DNA of 64,000 bases from Streptomyces sp. JH34. Its GTDB lineage: Bacteria; Actinomycetota; Actinomycetes; Streptomycetales; Streptomycetaceae. Position numbers and translations under genes: made by a program. The stretch's first letter is position 1, and every line of letters starts with the position of its first letter. Below, one piece after another: positions 43,735 through 52,454 of the stretch. The stretch is taken from NCBI RefSeq assembly GCF_029428875.1, contig NZ_JAJSOO010000001.1, positions 310,001 through 374,000 on the forward strand. The letters run 5' to 3'. Under the pieces are notes generated by a model. That model worked only from the letters and a program-made list of their open reading frames with translations, searched no databases and was not told the origin of the DNA.

Positions 43735-43766
43735 TTATGATCAAGCATGATTGTTGAACATGTAAG
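43735..43766. promoter_or_regulatory. Operator region between CMD and second pirin genes
   Basis: An AT-rich patch in an otherwise GC-rich region. It contains the palindrome TGTTGAACA (43752-43760) and, beside it, an inverted ATCA/TGAT pair (ATCAAGCATGAT). The first element shares the TGTTnAAC core with the operator candidate upstream of the first pirin gene (16821-16828), which suggests one regulator controls both. Confidence 0.45.
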
Positions 43767-43793
43767 CACCTTTGTCGCACCGGAGGGCCGTCG

Positions 43794-44792
43794 ATGAGTG
43801 GTGCGGACGCGGACCGGGTAGCTCCGCACACGGGTCCCGACGGCCGGGAGCCGGCGCCCGGGAGCGCGGTGGAGATCCTCACGCCACGTGACGTCCCCCT
43901 GGGCGGCCCGAGGGCGATGACGGTGCGGCGTACGCTGCCGCAGCGGGCCAGGACGCTCATCGGCGCCTGGTGCTTCATCGACCACTACGGCCCGGACGAC
44001 ATCGCGGAGACGGGCGGGATGGACGTGGCCCCGCATCCGCACATCGGCCTGCAGACCGTCAGCTGGCTGTTCAGCGGCGAGATCGAGCACCGCGACAGCC
44101 TCGGCAGCCACGCCTTCGTACGGCCCGGAGAGCTGAACCTCATGACCGGTGGCCACGGCATCAGCCACACGGAGGTCTCGACCCCCGGCACCACCGTGCT
44201 GCACGGCGTCCAGCTGTGGGTGGCGCTCCCCGGGGAGCACCGGGACACCGGCCGCGACTTCCGGCACCACGTACCGGGTCCGGTGCACCTGGACGGAGCC
44301 GTCGTCCGGGTGTTCCTCGGGTCTCTCGCCGGAGACACCTCACCTGTCCCGGCCTTCACCCCGCTGCTCGGCGCCGAGATCGTCCTCGAACCGCACGCGA
44401 CCACGACGCTCGACACCGATCCGTCCTTCGAGCACGGTCTCCTCGTCGACGAGGGCACCATCCGTCTGGACGGAACGCCTCTGCGCCGGTCGGAGCTGGG
44501 CTACACCGGCACGGGGAACCGCACGATGACCCTGACCAACGAGACGGACGCCCCTGCCCGGGCGGTGCTCGTGGGCGGAACCCCGTTCGAGGAACGGATC
44601 GTCATGTGGTGGAATTTCGTCGGCCGCAGCCACGAGGACATCGTCGAGGCACGCCAGGACTGGGAGGCGTCCTCCGATCGCTTCGGCCAGGTCGACGGCT
44701 ACCCCGGCGGCCGCATCCCCGCCCCCGCCCTCCCGAACGCCACCATCGCACCGCGTGGCAACCCGACACGTCCGAAAGGCAGCACACGATGA
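43794..44792 (+). CDS. Pirin family protein (second copy)
   Basis: 332 residues. Metal ligands are in APHPHIGLQTVSWLFSGEIEHRDSLGS. MTGGHGISHTE is the next cupin strand. The C-terminal signature is ERIVMWWNFVGRSHEDIVEAR. It shares these blocks with the pirin at 15792, so they are paralogues. It is a probable redox-linked Fe protein next to a CMD-type peroxidase gene. The stop overlaps the GNAT start (ATGA). Confidence 0.92.
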   Translation: MSGADADRVAPHTGPDGREPAPGSAVEILTPRDVPLGGPRAMTVRRTLPQRARTLIGAWCFIDHYGPDDIAETGGMDVAPHPHIGLQTVSWLFSGEIEHRDSLGSHAFVRPGELNLMTGGHGISHTEVSTPGTTVLHGVQLWVALPGEHRDTGRDFRHHVPGPVHLDGAVVRVFLGSLAGDTSPVPAFTPLLGAEIVLEPHATTTLDTDPSFEHGLLVDEGTIRLDGTPLRRSELGYTGTGNRTMTLTNETDAPARAVLVGGTPFEERIVMWWNFVGRSHEDIVEARQDWEASSDRFGQVDGYPGGRIPAPALPNATIAPRGNPTRPKGSTR

Positions 44793-45127
44793 CCCAGGCC
44801 GCCACCCCCCTCGTCCGGAACGTGGACGCCCGGCACCGGTACGAGATCCTGGCCGGCGAGGTGACGGCGGGCTTCACCGCCTACCGCGACCGCGACGGGC
44901 AGCGCGTCTTCTTCCACACCGAGATCGATGACGCCTTCGCGGGCCAGGGTCTTGCCTCCGCCCTCGTGCAGGAGGCCCTGACCCACGTGCGGGACGCGGG
45001 CAAGCGGATCGTTCCGGTCTGCCCGTACGTCGCGAAGTTCCTCAAGAAGCACGAGGAGTTCGCCGACATCACGGACCCGGTCACACCCGAGGTCCTGCAG
45101 TGGCTGGAGACCACCCTGGCCCGCTGA
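44789..45127 (+). CDS. GNAT-family acetyltransferase, short (YidJ/GCN5-like)
   Basis: 112 residues. RYEILAGEVTAGFTAYRD, then VFFHTEIDDAFAGQGLASALVQEALTHVRDAGKRIVPVCPYVAKFLKKHEEF is the pattern of the minimal GNAT fold, with the QGLAS acetyl-CoA loop. It is translationally coupled to the pirin gene. Its substrate is unknown. Confidence 0.9.
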   Translation: MTQAATPLVRNVDARHRYEILAGEVTAGFTAYRDRDGQRVFFHTEIDDAFAGQGLASALVQEALTHVRDAGKRIVPVCPYVAKFLKKHEEFADITDPVTPEVLQWLETTLAR

Positions 45128-45141
45128 ACCCCGCGGTCGCG

Positions 45142-45171
45142 CCACGGCCGCCGCCCGGACGGCGGCCGTGG
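45142..45171. terminator. Bidirectional terminator between GNAT and GH43 genes
   Basis: A perfect 12-bp stem (ccacggccgccg / cggcggccgtgg) with a 6-nt loop in the 50-bp gap between the convergent genes. Confidence 0.75.
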
Positions 45172-45177
45172 GGCCCC

Positions 45178-46716
45178 TCATGCCGGCCGCAGCTCGAACC
45201 AGTCGAAGGCGACGGCTCCCCGGGTCGCGTACATGCCGATGACCCGGCCGGTGAAGCCGCCGGCGACCTCGGTGGTGAGGTATCGGCCGTCGAGTTCGGC
45301 GAGGACCTCGAAGTGGCCGTCCTCGGTCTCGTAACCGAGCCGGAGGGTGTCCGGGCCACCGACGCGCAGGCCGGAGGGCGCGTCGGCCTCGGGGCCGGCA
45401 GGACGTACGGTGACGGTGGGCGGCAGGACCTCCGTGGTGGTCACGTCGATCCGCAGCGTCAGAGGCCCGGGGGGCACGGTCCGTTCGGCGACCGTCGTAC
45501 GGGACGGGCCGATGCGGGCCACCGCGCGCACGGTGCCGCCCTCCACCTCGACCTGGTAGTGGTGCGCCTCGTCCAGCCGTACGGCGAGCCCGCCCCGGCC
45601 TTCCTCACCGACGTCGATCCGCGTCAGCGCGCCGCAGTCGGGGTCGCGCTGACGCCGTCCCACGAACAGGGCTCCGGGCTTGTCCATGCCGACCGCACGG
45701 GCGTGGAGCGTCAGGTGGCCGGGACGCTCGCCGAGGCGTACGGCGCTCGGGTCCTGCCGCCTCAGCGACACCCAGCAGGGTGCGAGGGCGGGCGAGTCGA
45801 AGTCGTCGCGGTGCGGTTCGGCGGGCCAGGGGTGCGGAGCCAGCAGCGGTGCGGGGGCGCGGAGTTCCAGCGGCCCCGGCAGCGGCCACTCGTCCTCCCA
45901 CCGGACCGGCACCAGGAACGTCTCCCGGCCCATGCCGTGGAACTTCGGTGTGTCACCGCGGGGCCGGGTGCCCAGCAGCACCATCCACCAGGAGTCGTCG
46001 TGCGCCTTCACCAGATCGCCGTGCCCGGTGTTCTGCACCGGGTGCCCCGTACTGCGGTGGGAGAGCACGGGGTTGTCCGGGTGCGGTTCGAACGGCCCGG
46101 GCAGCGAGCGGGCCCTGGCCACCGACATCGCGTGGCCCCGTTCCGTACCGCCCTCCGACAGCAGCAGATACCACCAGTCACCGATCCGGTAGAGGTGCGG
46201 GCCCTCGGGGTACTGGAGCCCGCTGCCCGACCACATCTCGACCGGCTCGCCGAGCAGTTCGCCCGTCTCCGGTTCGATCCGCACCCCTCGGATCCCGTCG
46301 TGGGAGAAGACGCACCAGCAGTTCCCGTCGTCGTCCCAGGCCAGATCGGGGTCGATGCCGGGAATTCCGACGGGCACGGGTTCCGACCACGGACCGGCGG
46401 GGTCCTCGGCGGTCACCAGGATGTTGCCGGCGCCGGCCACCACGGTCGTGATCATCCAGAAACGGCCGTCGTGGTGCCGCAGGGTGGGGGCGTAAACCCC
46501 GCAGGAGGACGGGGCGTCGTCAGGAAGCGCCAGCTGTGACGGGCGGTCCAGCGCATGCCCGATCAGCCGCCAGTGCACGAGGTCCCGGCTGTGCCACAGC
46601 GGTACGCCGGGCACGTACTCGAAGCTGGACGTCGCCACGTAGTAGTCCTCGCCGACGCGGCAGATGCTCGGATCCGGACTGAAGCCGGGTATCACGGGAT
46701 TGTCGAAGAACGCCAT
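45178..46716 (-). CDS. Glycoside hydrolase family 43 (beta-xylosidase type)
   Basis: 512 residues with no signal peptide, hence intracellular. The catalytic set is Asp in NPVIPGFSPDPSICR, the transition-state-stabilising Asp in PGIDPDLAWDDDG, and the acid Glu in GLQYPEGPHLYR. A GH43_C2 beta-sandwich domain occupies about 310-512. It would cleave xylo- or arabino-oligosaccharides imported into the cell. It diverges from a YdjC/ChbG gene, with two LacI-type palindromes between them. Confidence 0.92.
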   Translation of the reverse strand: MAFFDNPVIPGFSPDPSICRVGEDYYVATSSFEYVPGVPLWHSRDLVHWRLIGHALDRPSQLALPDDAPSSCGVYAPTLRHHDGRFWMITTVVAGAGNILVTAEDPAGPWSEPVPVGIPGIDPDLAWDDDGNCWCVFSHDGIRGVRIEPETGELLGEPVEMWSGSGLQYPEGPHLYRIGDWWYLLLSEGGTERGHAMSVARARSLPGPFEPHPDNPVLSHRSTGHPVQNTGHGDLVKAHDDSWWMVLLGTRPRGDTPKFHGMGRETFLVPVRWEDEWPLPGPLELRAPAPLLAPHPWPAEPHRDDFDSPALAPCWVSLRRQDPSAVRLGERPGHLTLHARAVGMDKPGALFVGRRQRDPDCGALTRIDVGEEGRGGLAVRLDEAHHYQVEVEGGTVRAVARIGPSRTTVAERTVPPGPLTLRIDVTTTEVLPPTVTVRPAGPEADAPSGLRVGGPDTLRLGYETEDGHFEVLAELDGRYLTTEVAGGFTGRVIGMYATRGAVAFDWFELRPA

Positions 46717-46764
46717 GATCTGTCCTCGGGGCTCGGGCCAGGACCGTGTCCCACGGCCATGATC

Positions 46765-46782
46765 GTTGAAGCGCTTCGAAGA
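46765..46782. promoter_or_regulatory. LacI-type operator, GH43-proximal
   Basis: The core GAAGCGCTTC (46769-46778) is a perfect CG-centred palindrome of LacI-family type. It is about 50 bp upstream of the GH43 start. Confidence 0.7.
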
Positions 46783-46907
46783 TGACAGCCGAGCGTGGGG
46801 CTGTCAATAGAGTCGACCGGACCTGATCCCGGGAGCCTCAGTGAACCGCACAGGCGGACAGGGGATCTCGCTCGTACGACTAGCCCGTCATCACATCGCA
46901 CTCTTCA

Positions 46908-46921
46908 TCGAAGCGCTTCGA
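46908..46921. promoter_or_regulatory. LacI-type operator, YdjC-proximal
   Basis: TCGAAGCGCTTCGA is a perfect 14-bp palindrome with the same core as the GH43-proximal site, 141 bp away and 77 bp before the YdjC/ChbG start. Two sites at this distance fit repression by looping. Confidence 0.75.
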
Positions 46922-46997
46922 CGGCGCGACCTTCCACGACCTCGCTCCCGGCCGAATCCAGGTGCGCGACCGGCGAGGCGTGGACCAGACTGCGGAC

Positions 46998-47897
46998 ATG
47001 GATGGAGCCCCCGCCGAACACCCGGAACCGACTCCTCCGACGGGGACGAACGAAAGCCTGGGGTTCCCGCCGGACGCCCGCCTGCTGATCGTCAACTGCG
47101 ACGACTTCGGGATGCGTCCCACGGTCAACGCCGCGGTGATCGAGTCGGTCGAGGAGGGGATAGCCACCTCGTGCAGTCTCATGACCGTGTGTCCGGCCGC
47201 GCCCGACGCCGTGCGACTGCTCAGGCGGCACCCCGCCGTTCCCTTCGGGATCCACCTCACATTGGTGTGCGAGTCACCTCGCTCCCCTTGGGGCCCCCTC
47301 AGCCCGGCGGAGAAGGTGCCCTCCCTCCTGGACCCCTGCGGCAACCTCTTCGAACCGACCCCGGCCGGGCGCGCCGCTCTGCTCGGGCGGGCGCGGCCCG
47401 ACGAGGTCGAGACCGAGTTCCGCGCGCAGATCGACGCCGTCGCCGACGCCGGGCTCGCGCCCACGCACCTGGACTTCCACTGCCTGGCCGACGGTGGACG
47501 CGACGACGTCCTGGACCTGACCGTGGGGCTGGCGGCGGAGTACGGCCTGGCCGTACGCGTCTGGCTGGAGAAGGGACGACACGCGATGCGGCGACGCGGG
47601 CTGCCCGTCGTCGACCATGACTTCCTCGACAGTTTCTCGCTTCCGACCGAGGGCAAGGCGGAGCATTACGGACGGCTGCTCCATGAACTGCCGGCCGGGC
47701 TCAGCGAGTGGGCCGTCCACCCCGCCCTGGACGGCCGGGAGACCGAGGCCCTCGACGACGGGCGGCCGGTGCGCAGGACGGACCACGCGTTCCTGACATC
47801 GCCGGAGGCCCGGGAGGCCGTGATCCGGGAGGGCATCACACTGATCGACTACCGGAGTCTGCAGCGCGTCTGGTCCCGGGCCGCCGGTCCGGTGTGA
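46998..47897 (+). CDS. YdjC/ChbG-family carbohydrate deacetylase
   Basis: 299 residues. LIVNCDDFGMRPTVNAAV is the family N-terminus with the catalytic Asp-Asp, and the metal ligands are in FGIHLTLVCESP and PTHLDFHCLAD. Such enzymes remove acetyl groups from chitin- or cello-type oligosaccharides. The start is uncertain: ATG at 46998 lacks a clear ribosome-binding site, and an in-frame GTG at 46962 would add 12 residues. It shares a regulatory region with the GH43 gene, implying joint control by a LacI-family repressor that is not in the window. Confidence 0.88.
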   Translation: MDGAPAEHPEPTPPTGTNESLGFPPDARLLIVNCDDFGMRPTVNAAVIESVEEGIATSCSLMTVCPAAPDAVRLLRRHPAVPFGIHLTLVCESPRSPWGPLSPAEKVPSLLDPCGNLFEPTPAGRAALLGRARPDEVETEFRAQIDAVADAGLAPTHLDFHCLADGGRDDVLDLTVGLAAEYGLAVRVWLEKGRHAMRRRGLPVVDHDFLDSFSLPTEGKAEHYGRLLHELPAGLSEWAVHPALDGRETEALDDGRPVRRTDHAFLTSPEAREAVIREGITLIDYRSLQRVWSRAAGPV

Positions 47898-48075
47898 CGC
47901 TACGCCGTGAGCCGCCGTGCGGAGCAGTCGGGCATCCGGCACGCCCACGTTTCGGCCCGGCCGGTCCGGACAGGCGCGAGGAGCGGCGTCAGCCCGGCCA
48001 GTACCGGCTCACGGCGCGGAGCGTGCCCCTGCACGGACCCCGCACAGGAGGCCGTCCACCGAGCGAGATCCATAT

Positions 48076-48100
48076 GTTTGCCCTGTTTGGTGACGGGTAC
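48076..48100 (+). promoter_or_regulatory. Sigma-B-type stress promoter of the aldo/keto reductase gene
   Basis: GTTT (48076-48079), 15 bp, then GGGTAC (48095-48100) matches the streptomycete sigma-B consensus GNNT-N14-16-GGGTAC exactly. Transcription would begin near 48107, leaving about 140 nt before the GTG. The rest of the 352-bp gap from 47898 shows no gene. Confidence 0.65.
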
Positions 48101-48111
48101 GCCGCAGTGAG

Positions 48112-48132
48112 GACGGAATGAGGCATTCCGTC
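48112..48132 (+). promoter_or_regulatory. Perfect hairpin at the start of the aldo/keto reductase leader
   Basis: Arms GACGGAATG and CATTCCGTC pair perfectly around AGG, 12 bp after the GGGTAC hexamer. It would form at the 5' end of the mRNA, or act as a palindromic operator in DNA. Confidence 0.45.
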
Positions 48133-48249
48133 ATGCCGGAAGCCGGGTCGGACCAGCCCGCACCCGCGGCGTCCCGGTGACGCCCGGGGCGTCCGCGAGC
48201 CCGCTCCCGGACCGGTACGCACCCTCACACCGACGGCAAGGAGTCTCCC

Positions 48250-49077
48250 GTGCCCTCAGTACCCGCCATCACGCTCAACAACGGCGTGGAGATCCCCCAG
48301 CTCGGATTCGGTACCTTCCAGATCCCGCCGCAGGAAACCCGTGAGACCACTCTGGCGGCTCTGAAGGCCGGATACCGGCACATCGACACGGCCCAGATGT
48401 ACGGCAACGAGAAGGAGGTCGGCGAGGCGGTCCGGGACTCCGGTCTCGACCGCAGCGACGTCTTCGTCACCAGCAAACTGGACAACGACGCACACGCGTA
48501 CGACGACGCGCTCAAGGCTTTCGACCGCACGATGGAGAAGATCCAGCTGGACCATCTGGACCTCTTCCTCATCCACTGGCCGCTTCCCGACAAGGGTGAC
48601 TTCGTGGAGACCTGGAAGGCCCTGGAGGAGATCTACCGCTCGGGACGGGTCAAGAGCATCGGGGTCTCGAACTTCCAGCCGCACCACCTGCGCCGTCTGC
48701 TGGACGGCAGTGTCGTCGTGCCGGCCGTCAACCAGATCGAGGTCCATCCCTACCTCACCCAGGACGCCGTCAGGTCCTTCGGCGCCGAACACGGCATCGC
48801 CACCGAGGCCTGGTCCCCGATCGCGCAGGGCAAGGTGCTCGACGATCCGACGCTGGTCCGCATCGGCGAGCGGGTCGGCAGGTCGACGGCGCAGGTCACC
48901 CTGCGCTGGCACCTGCAGCGCGGTGACATCGTGTTCCCCAAGTCGGTGACCCAGCGGCGCATCGAGGAGAACTTCGCCCTCTTCGACTTCGAACTCACCG
49001 AAGGTGACATCGGCGAGATCAACGCCCTGAACCGCGACGAGCGCACCGGTTTCGACCCGGACCGCTTCAACGGCTGA
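48250..49077 (+). CDS. Aldo/keto reductase
   Basis: 275 residues, from the GTG that follows AAGGAG. The catalytic tetrad is visible: Asp and Tyr in HIDTAQMYGNEKEVG, Lys in VTSKLDND, and His in FLIHWPLP. The NADPH-binding end FPKSVTQRRIEENF is intact. It reduces aldehydes or ketones, in the 2,5-diketogluconate reductase group by resemblance. The sigma-B-like promoter upstream fits a stress-induced detoxification role. Confidence 0.93.
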   Translation: MPSVPAITLNNGVEIPQLGFGTFQIPPQETRETTLAALKAGYRHIDTAQMYGNEKEVGEAVRDSGLDRSDVFVTSKLDNDAHAYDDALKAFDRTMEKIQLDHLDLFLIHWPLPDKGDFVETWKALEEIYRSGRVKSIGVSNFQPHHLRRLLDGSVVVPAVNQIEVHPYLTQDAVRSFGAEHGIATEAWSPIAQGKVLDDPTLVRIGERVGRSTAQVTLRWHLQRGDIVFPKSVTQRRIEENFALFDFELTEGDIGEINALNRDERTGFDPDRFNG

Positions 49078-49095
49078 ACATCCCGGCACAGAGCA

Positions 49096-49126
49096 GTGGC
49101 CCGCCCCTCGTCGAGGGGCGGGCCAC
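49096..49126. terminator. Bidirectional terminator between AKR and GH92 genes
   Basis: A near-perfect palindrome (gtggcccgcccctcg / cgaggggcgggccac around a single T) lies between the two convergent stops. Confidence 0.75.
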
Positions 49127-49153
49127 GCACACGTACGGGGGTACTTCAGCGGG

Positions 49154-51502
49154 TCACTTGAGGGCCGGCGGTGCGGCGTCCGCCGACGTCCCCCACTCGG
49201 AGGGCGTCGTACCGACCTCGAAGGACAGTTCCCGCGTTCCGCGGATGTCCTCGGTGGTGAGGTAGGTCTTCCCGTAGGCGGCGCCGTCGGTACGCGCGGA
49301 CCGGATGTAGCGCACCGAGTCGGAGGTGCCCGGCGCCTTCACGGTCAGGCGGCCCTTGGGGTAGTAGCGCCGGTCGAGGGTCAGGTCGACCCGCTCGAAG
49401 ACCGGCGTGGACAGGCCCCAGGTGTCGGTCCCCGGCTGCACCGGGAAGACGCCGATCGAGGAGAGGACGTTCCAGGCGGACATCGTCCCCAGGTCGTCGT
49501 TGCCGGTCATGCCGGTCGGGGTGTCCGTGAAGAGCGTGAGCGCGGCGTGCACCACGTCCGTCGTCTTCCAGGGCTGCCCGGTGGAGAGGTAGGTGTAGGG
49601 GGCGATCAGATCGGGCTCGTTCTGCGGGTTGTACTTGTCCGCGTTGTAGTAGTCGTACGGCCCGTTCACCCACACCTCGCGGGCGGTCTTCGACGGGTCC
49701 CGCAGCAGCTGCTCGTAGGCGAAGAACGAGTCGAGCCGTTCGTTCGCCGACTCCGTTCCCCCGATCAGGGAGACCATGCCGGGCAGGTCCTGGGGGACGA
49801 GCCACTGGTACTGCCAGGACGTGCCCTCGTGGAAGCCCTCGCTCTGCGCCGGGTCGACAGGACCGGTGAAGTTCCCGTCCGCGTCGCGCGCCCGGAAGAA
49901 GCCGGTCGAACTGTCGAAGATCTTCCGGTAGTTCTGGGCCCGCTCCGCATAGCGCGCGGCGTCCTGCCCGTGGCCGAGTTCCTTCGCCATCTGCCCGAGC
50001 ATCGCGTCCGACAGGGCGTACTCCAGGGTCGCCGAGGCACCGTGGTCGTAGTCGGAGTCGCCCGGCTTCACATGGGCCCTGCCCTTGACGTAGGGGGCGA
50101 ATCCGTCGGCCAGGTACTCCTTGTTGGCCTCACGGCCCACGGGGGCGGAGTCGGCCGGCGGCACACCGTCGGCGTTCTTCTTCAGCGCGCGGTACGCCTT
50201 CTCCTCGTACCCCTTGAGCAGTCCCTGCTGGTAGGCGTTGGTGAGGAAGGGGGTGACCGGGTCGCCGGTCATGATGTTGGTCTCGACGGTGCCGTAGCCC
50301 CACTTGGGCAGCCAGCCGCTGTCCTCGTCGATCTTGATGACCGAGATCGCCATGTCACGGGACTCGTGGGGTGCGAGCAGCGACAGGAGCTGGGCCTGGG
50401 TTCGGTAGGTGTCCCAGAGCGACCAGTTCTGGTAGTAGGTGAAGCCCTTGGCCCTGTGGATCTCCTGGTCCCAGCCGGTGTAGCGGCCGTCGACGTCGCT
50501 GCCGATGTTCGGCGCGAGGAACGAGCGGCACAGGGACGAGTAGAAGGTCCGGCGCAGGGTCTCGCTGCCGCCCTTCGCCCGGACGTCGTCGAGGCGGTCC
50601 TCCCAGGCGGCCTGCGCGGCACGCGCGACACGGTCGTACGAACGGCCGCCTTCGGCACGGAGGTTGAGCTCGGCTCCCTTGGCGTCCACGTACGAGATCG
50701 CGGTGGTCGCCTCGACGGTGCGGTCCTCGGAGGTGTCGAATCGCACGAAGGCGCCGTTGCGCTCGCCGCCGGCGGACGAGACCGTGGACCCCTGGGTGAC
50801 GGTGTCACCCTTCCAGGTGCCGGAGACGGTGAACGGCCGGTCGAACCGGGTGAGGGTGTACACCGTGTACGGCTTCGTGTCCTGGCAGAAGCCGCTGCCG
50901 GTGATGGCCGTGCGAACGGTCCGGTCGTCGAGGATCTCGACCTCGGTGTTCACGGTCCTGTGGAGCGACTGACCCGCGTTGATGAGGACGTTGGCCTTGT
51001 CCGTGGCGGGGAAGGTGTAACGCTGCACGCCGGTGCGTTCGGTGGCGCTCAGCTCGGCCTCGATGCCCGTCTTGAGGCCGACCCGGTAGGTTCCGGGGCC
51101 GGCCTTCTCGTCGTCGTGGCTGAACTCGGCCGCGTACGCGGCGTTGTCCGTCGACGTGATGTCACCGGTCGTGGGGAGCACGGGCAGGTCTCCGCCGAGG
51201 CCGCAGCCCACGCCGGAGATGTGGACGGTGGAGAAGCCCCTGATGTGGGTCTCCGAATAGTCGTATCCCGTGTTGTGCCCGGTGTCGGGCGAGAACTGCA
51301 CCATGCCGAACGGCACCGCGGCACCGGGGTAGGTGTTGCCCTCGTTCTCGGTTCCGATGAAGGGGTTGACGAGATCGGTGAGCCGACCGCGTTCGGCGTG
51401 GCCGCCTCCGTCCGCCGCGGCGGGTGCGGCGACGGCGCCACCGAGGAGGGCGGCTGCGGCAGCCGCCGTCCCCGCACCGCGGATCCACTGGGTCCATCTC
51501 AT
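49154..51502 (-). CDS. Secreted GH92 alpha-mannosidase
   Basis: 782 residues. Residues 1-31 are a secretory signal with an AAPAAA cleavage region. LVNPFIGTENEGNTYPGAAVPFGMVQFSPDTG opens the GH92 domain, GFSTVHISGVGC follows, and the C-terminal GNDDLGTMSAWNVLSSIGVFPV carries the catalytic-site Asp pair and the signature of the family. These Ca-dependent inverting exo-mannosidases trim alpha-1,2 or related mannans. It stands alone with a palindromic operator 25 bp before the start. Confidence 0.94.
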   Translation of the reverse strand: MRWTQWIRGAGTAAAAAALLGGAVAAPAAADGGGHAERGRLTDLVNPFIGTENEGNTYPGAAVPFGMVQFSPDTGHNTGYDYSETHIRGFSTVHISGVGCGLGGDLPVLPTTGDITSTDNAAYAAEFSHDDEKAGPGTYRVGLKTGIEAELSATERTGVQRYTFPATDKANVLINAGQSLHRTVNTEVEILDDRTVRTAITGSGFCQDTKPYTVYTLTRFDRPFTVSGTWKGDTVTQGSTVSSAGGERNGAFVRFDTSEDRTVEATTAISYVDAKGAELNLRAEGGRSYDRVARAAQAAWEDRLDDVRAKGGSETLRRTFYSSLCRSFLAPNIGSDVDGRYTGWDQEIHRAKGFTYYQNWSLWDTYRTQAQLLSLLAPHESRDMAISVIKIDEDSGWLPKWGYGTVETNIMTGDPVTPFLTNAYQQGLLKGYEEKAYRALKKNADGVPPADSAPVGREANKEYLADGFAPYVKGRAHVKPGDSDYDHGASATLEYALSDAMLGQMAKELGHGQDAARYAERAQNYRKIFDSSTGFFRARDADGNFTGPVDPAQSEGFHEGTSWQYQWLVPQDLPGMVSLIGGTESANERLDSFFAYEQLLRDPSKTAREVWVNGPYDYYNADKYNPQNEPDLIAPYTYLSTGQPWKTTDVVHAALTLFTDTPTGMTGNDDLGTMSAWNVLSSIGVFPVQPGTDTWGLSTPVFERVDLTLDRRYYPKGRLTVKAPGTSDSVRYIRSARTDGAAYGKTYLTTEDIRGTRELSFEVGTTPSEWGTSADAAPPALK

Positions 51503-51526
51503 GGAATGAGCGCCTCTCGAGACGTG

Positions 51527-51538
51527 GACAACGTTGTC
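51527..51538. promoter_or_regulatory. Palindromic (LacI-type) operator of the GH92 gene
   Basis: GACAACGTTGTC is a perfect 12-bp palindrome with a central CG, typical of LacI-family sites. Its core differs from the GH43/YdjC sites, so a different repressor is likely. Confidence 0.65.
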
Positions 51539-51666
51539 ATGTCTGCTGCGCGATCATTCTTGGCCCGCGTGCGTGTACTCGTCAAGAGTTGCGGCGGACG
51601 GGGTCGGGGGCGGTCGAAGGCGTGTGCCGGTCGGCCTCACGGGGAGTCAGGAGTCCGAGGAGTGAC

Positions 51667-51695
51667 GCCGGCCGGACCTGACGGGACCGGCCGGC
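51667..51695 (-). terminator. Candidate terminator after the sortase gene
   Basis: GCCGGCCGG and CCGGCCGGC, perfect 9-bp arms with an 11-nt loop, about 70 bp past the sortase stop. Confidence 0.4.
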
Positions 51696-51762
51696 GGACC
51701 GGGGCGGCGGGCGGACGGCCTTGCGGCGGCCTCGCCCGTACGGCTCCGGGCAGAGGTCTCCG

Positions 51763-52368
51763 TCAGCGCAGCGTCGCGTAGACGATGAGATTGTCCACGG
51801 GGTGGCCGGCGGCGTCGAAGTCGCCGTCGCACGTGATCAGCCGGAGCACGCGGTCGTCCGTCGCTCCGTAGACCTTGTCGGTGGGGAACGCGTCCTTGCG
51901 GACGGTCTCCGTCCTGGTGACGGTGAAGTGGGTCTCCTTCCCTCCCCCGCCGGCCACGGCTATGTCCGCGCCCTCGGCGATCGTGTGCAGGTCGTGGAAG
52001 ACGGCCTTGCCGAACCGTGTGTCGTTGTGGCCGATCAGCACGGCCGCGCCCGGTTCGCCGGGAACGGCACCGCCCGCGTACCAGCCCGCCGTCATCCCCT
52101 TCTCTGCCGGCGGGACCTCGACCGTGCCGTCCTCGTTCAGCCCCAGCCGCAGCAGCTCGCTGTCTATGCCCAGCGACGGGACGGTCAGCCGCGTCGGCGC
52201 GGGTGCCTTGGGCGCGTCGGCGGCCCGGGAGGTCTGCGGGACCTTCTCCTTGGCGGGGGGCTCGGGCGCCTCGGGCGCGCCGCAGCCTCCGGCAAGGGTG
52301 ATCAGCAGGGTGGCCGCGGTGGCGGAGACCATGGTCCGCCATGACGGGTTCGGTGTGAATGCGCGCAT
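51763..52368 (-). CDS. Class F sortase
   Basis: 201 residues. The signal peptide ends in a lipobox-like LAGGC (Cys near residue 29), unusual for a sortase and suggesting a lipid anchor. The catalytic His is in VLIGHNDTRFG and the catalytic Cys in RLITCDGD; the Arg is expected in the terminal VYATLR. Class F sortases are typical of actinobacteria and their sorting signals are poorly defined. The gene lies 86 bp below a small secreted protein with a C-terminal membrane anchor, its likely substrate, and both are preceded by CGGAG-type ribosome-binding sites. Confidence 0.87.
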   Translation of the reverse strand: MRAFTPNPSWRTMVSATAATLLITLAGGCGAPEAPEPPAKEKVPQTSRAADAPKAPAPTRLTVPSLGIDSELLRLGLNEDGTVEVPPAEKGMTAGWYAGGAVPGEPGAAVLIGHNDTRFGKAVFHDLHTIAEGADIAVAGGGGKETHFTVTRTETVRKDAFPTDKVYGATDDRVLRLITCDGDFDAAGHPVDNLIVYATLR

Positions 52369-52454
52369 GAAGTGCTCCGGTGCGGGGTCGGGCGTCGGTG
52401 GACGAACGGCGGGTGGCGCCGCCCCCGTCCGGGGAGCGGCGCCACGGTGTGGGA

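Noticed and set aside
49547-51781. Plus-strand open frame of 744 codons
   Set aside because: Antisense of the GH92 mannosidase; no motifs and biased composition.
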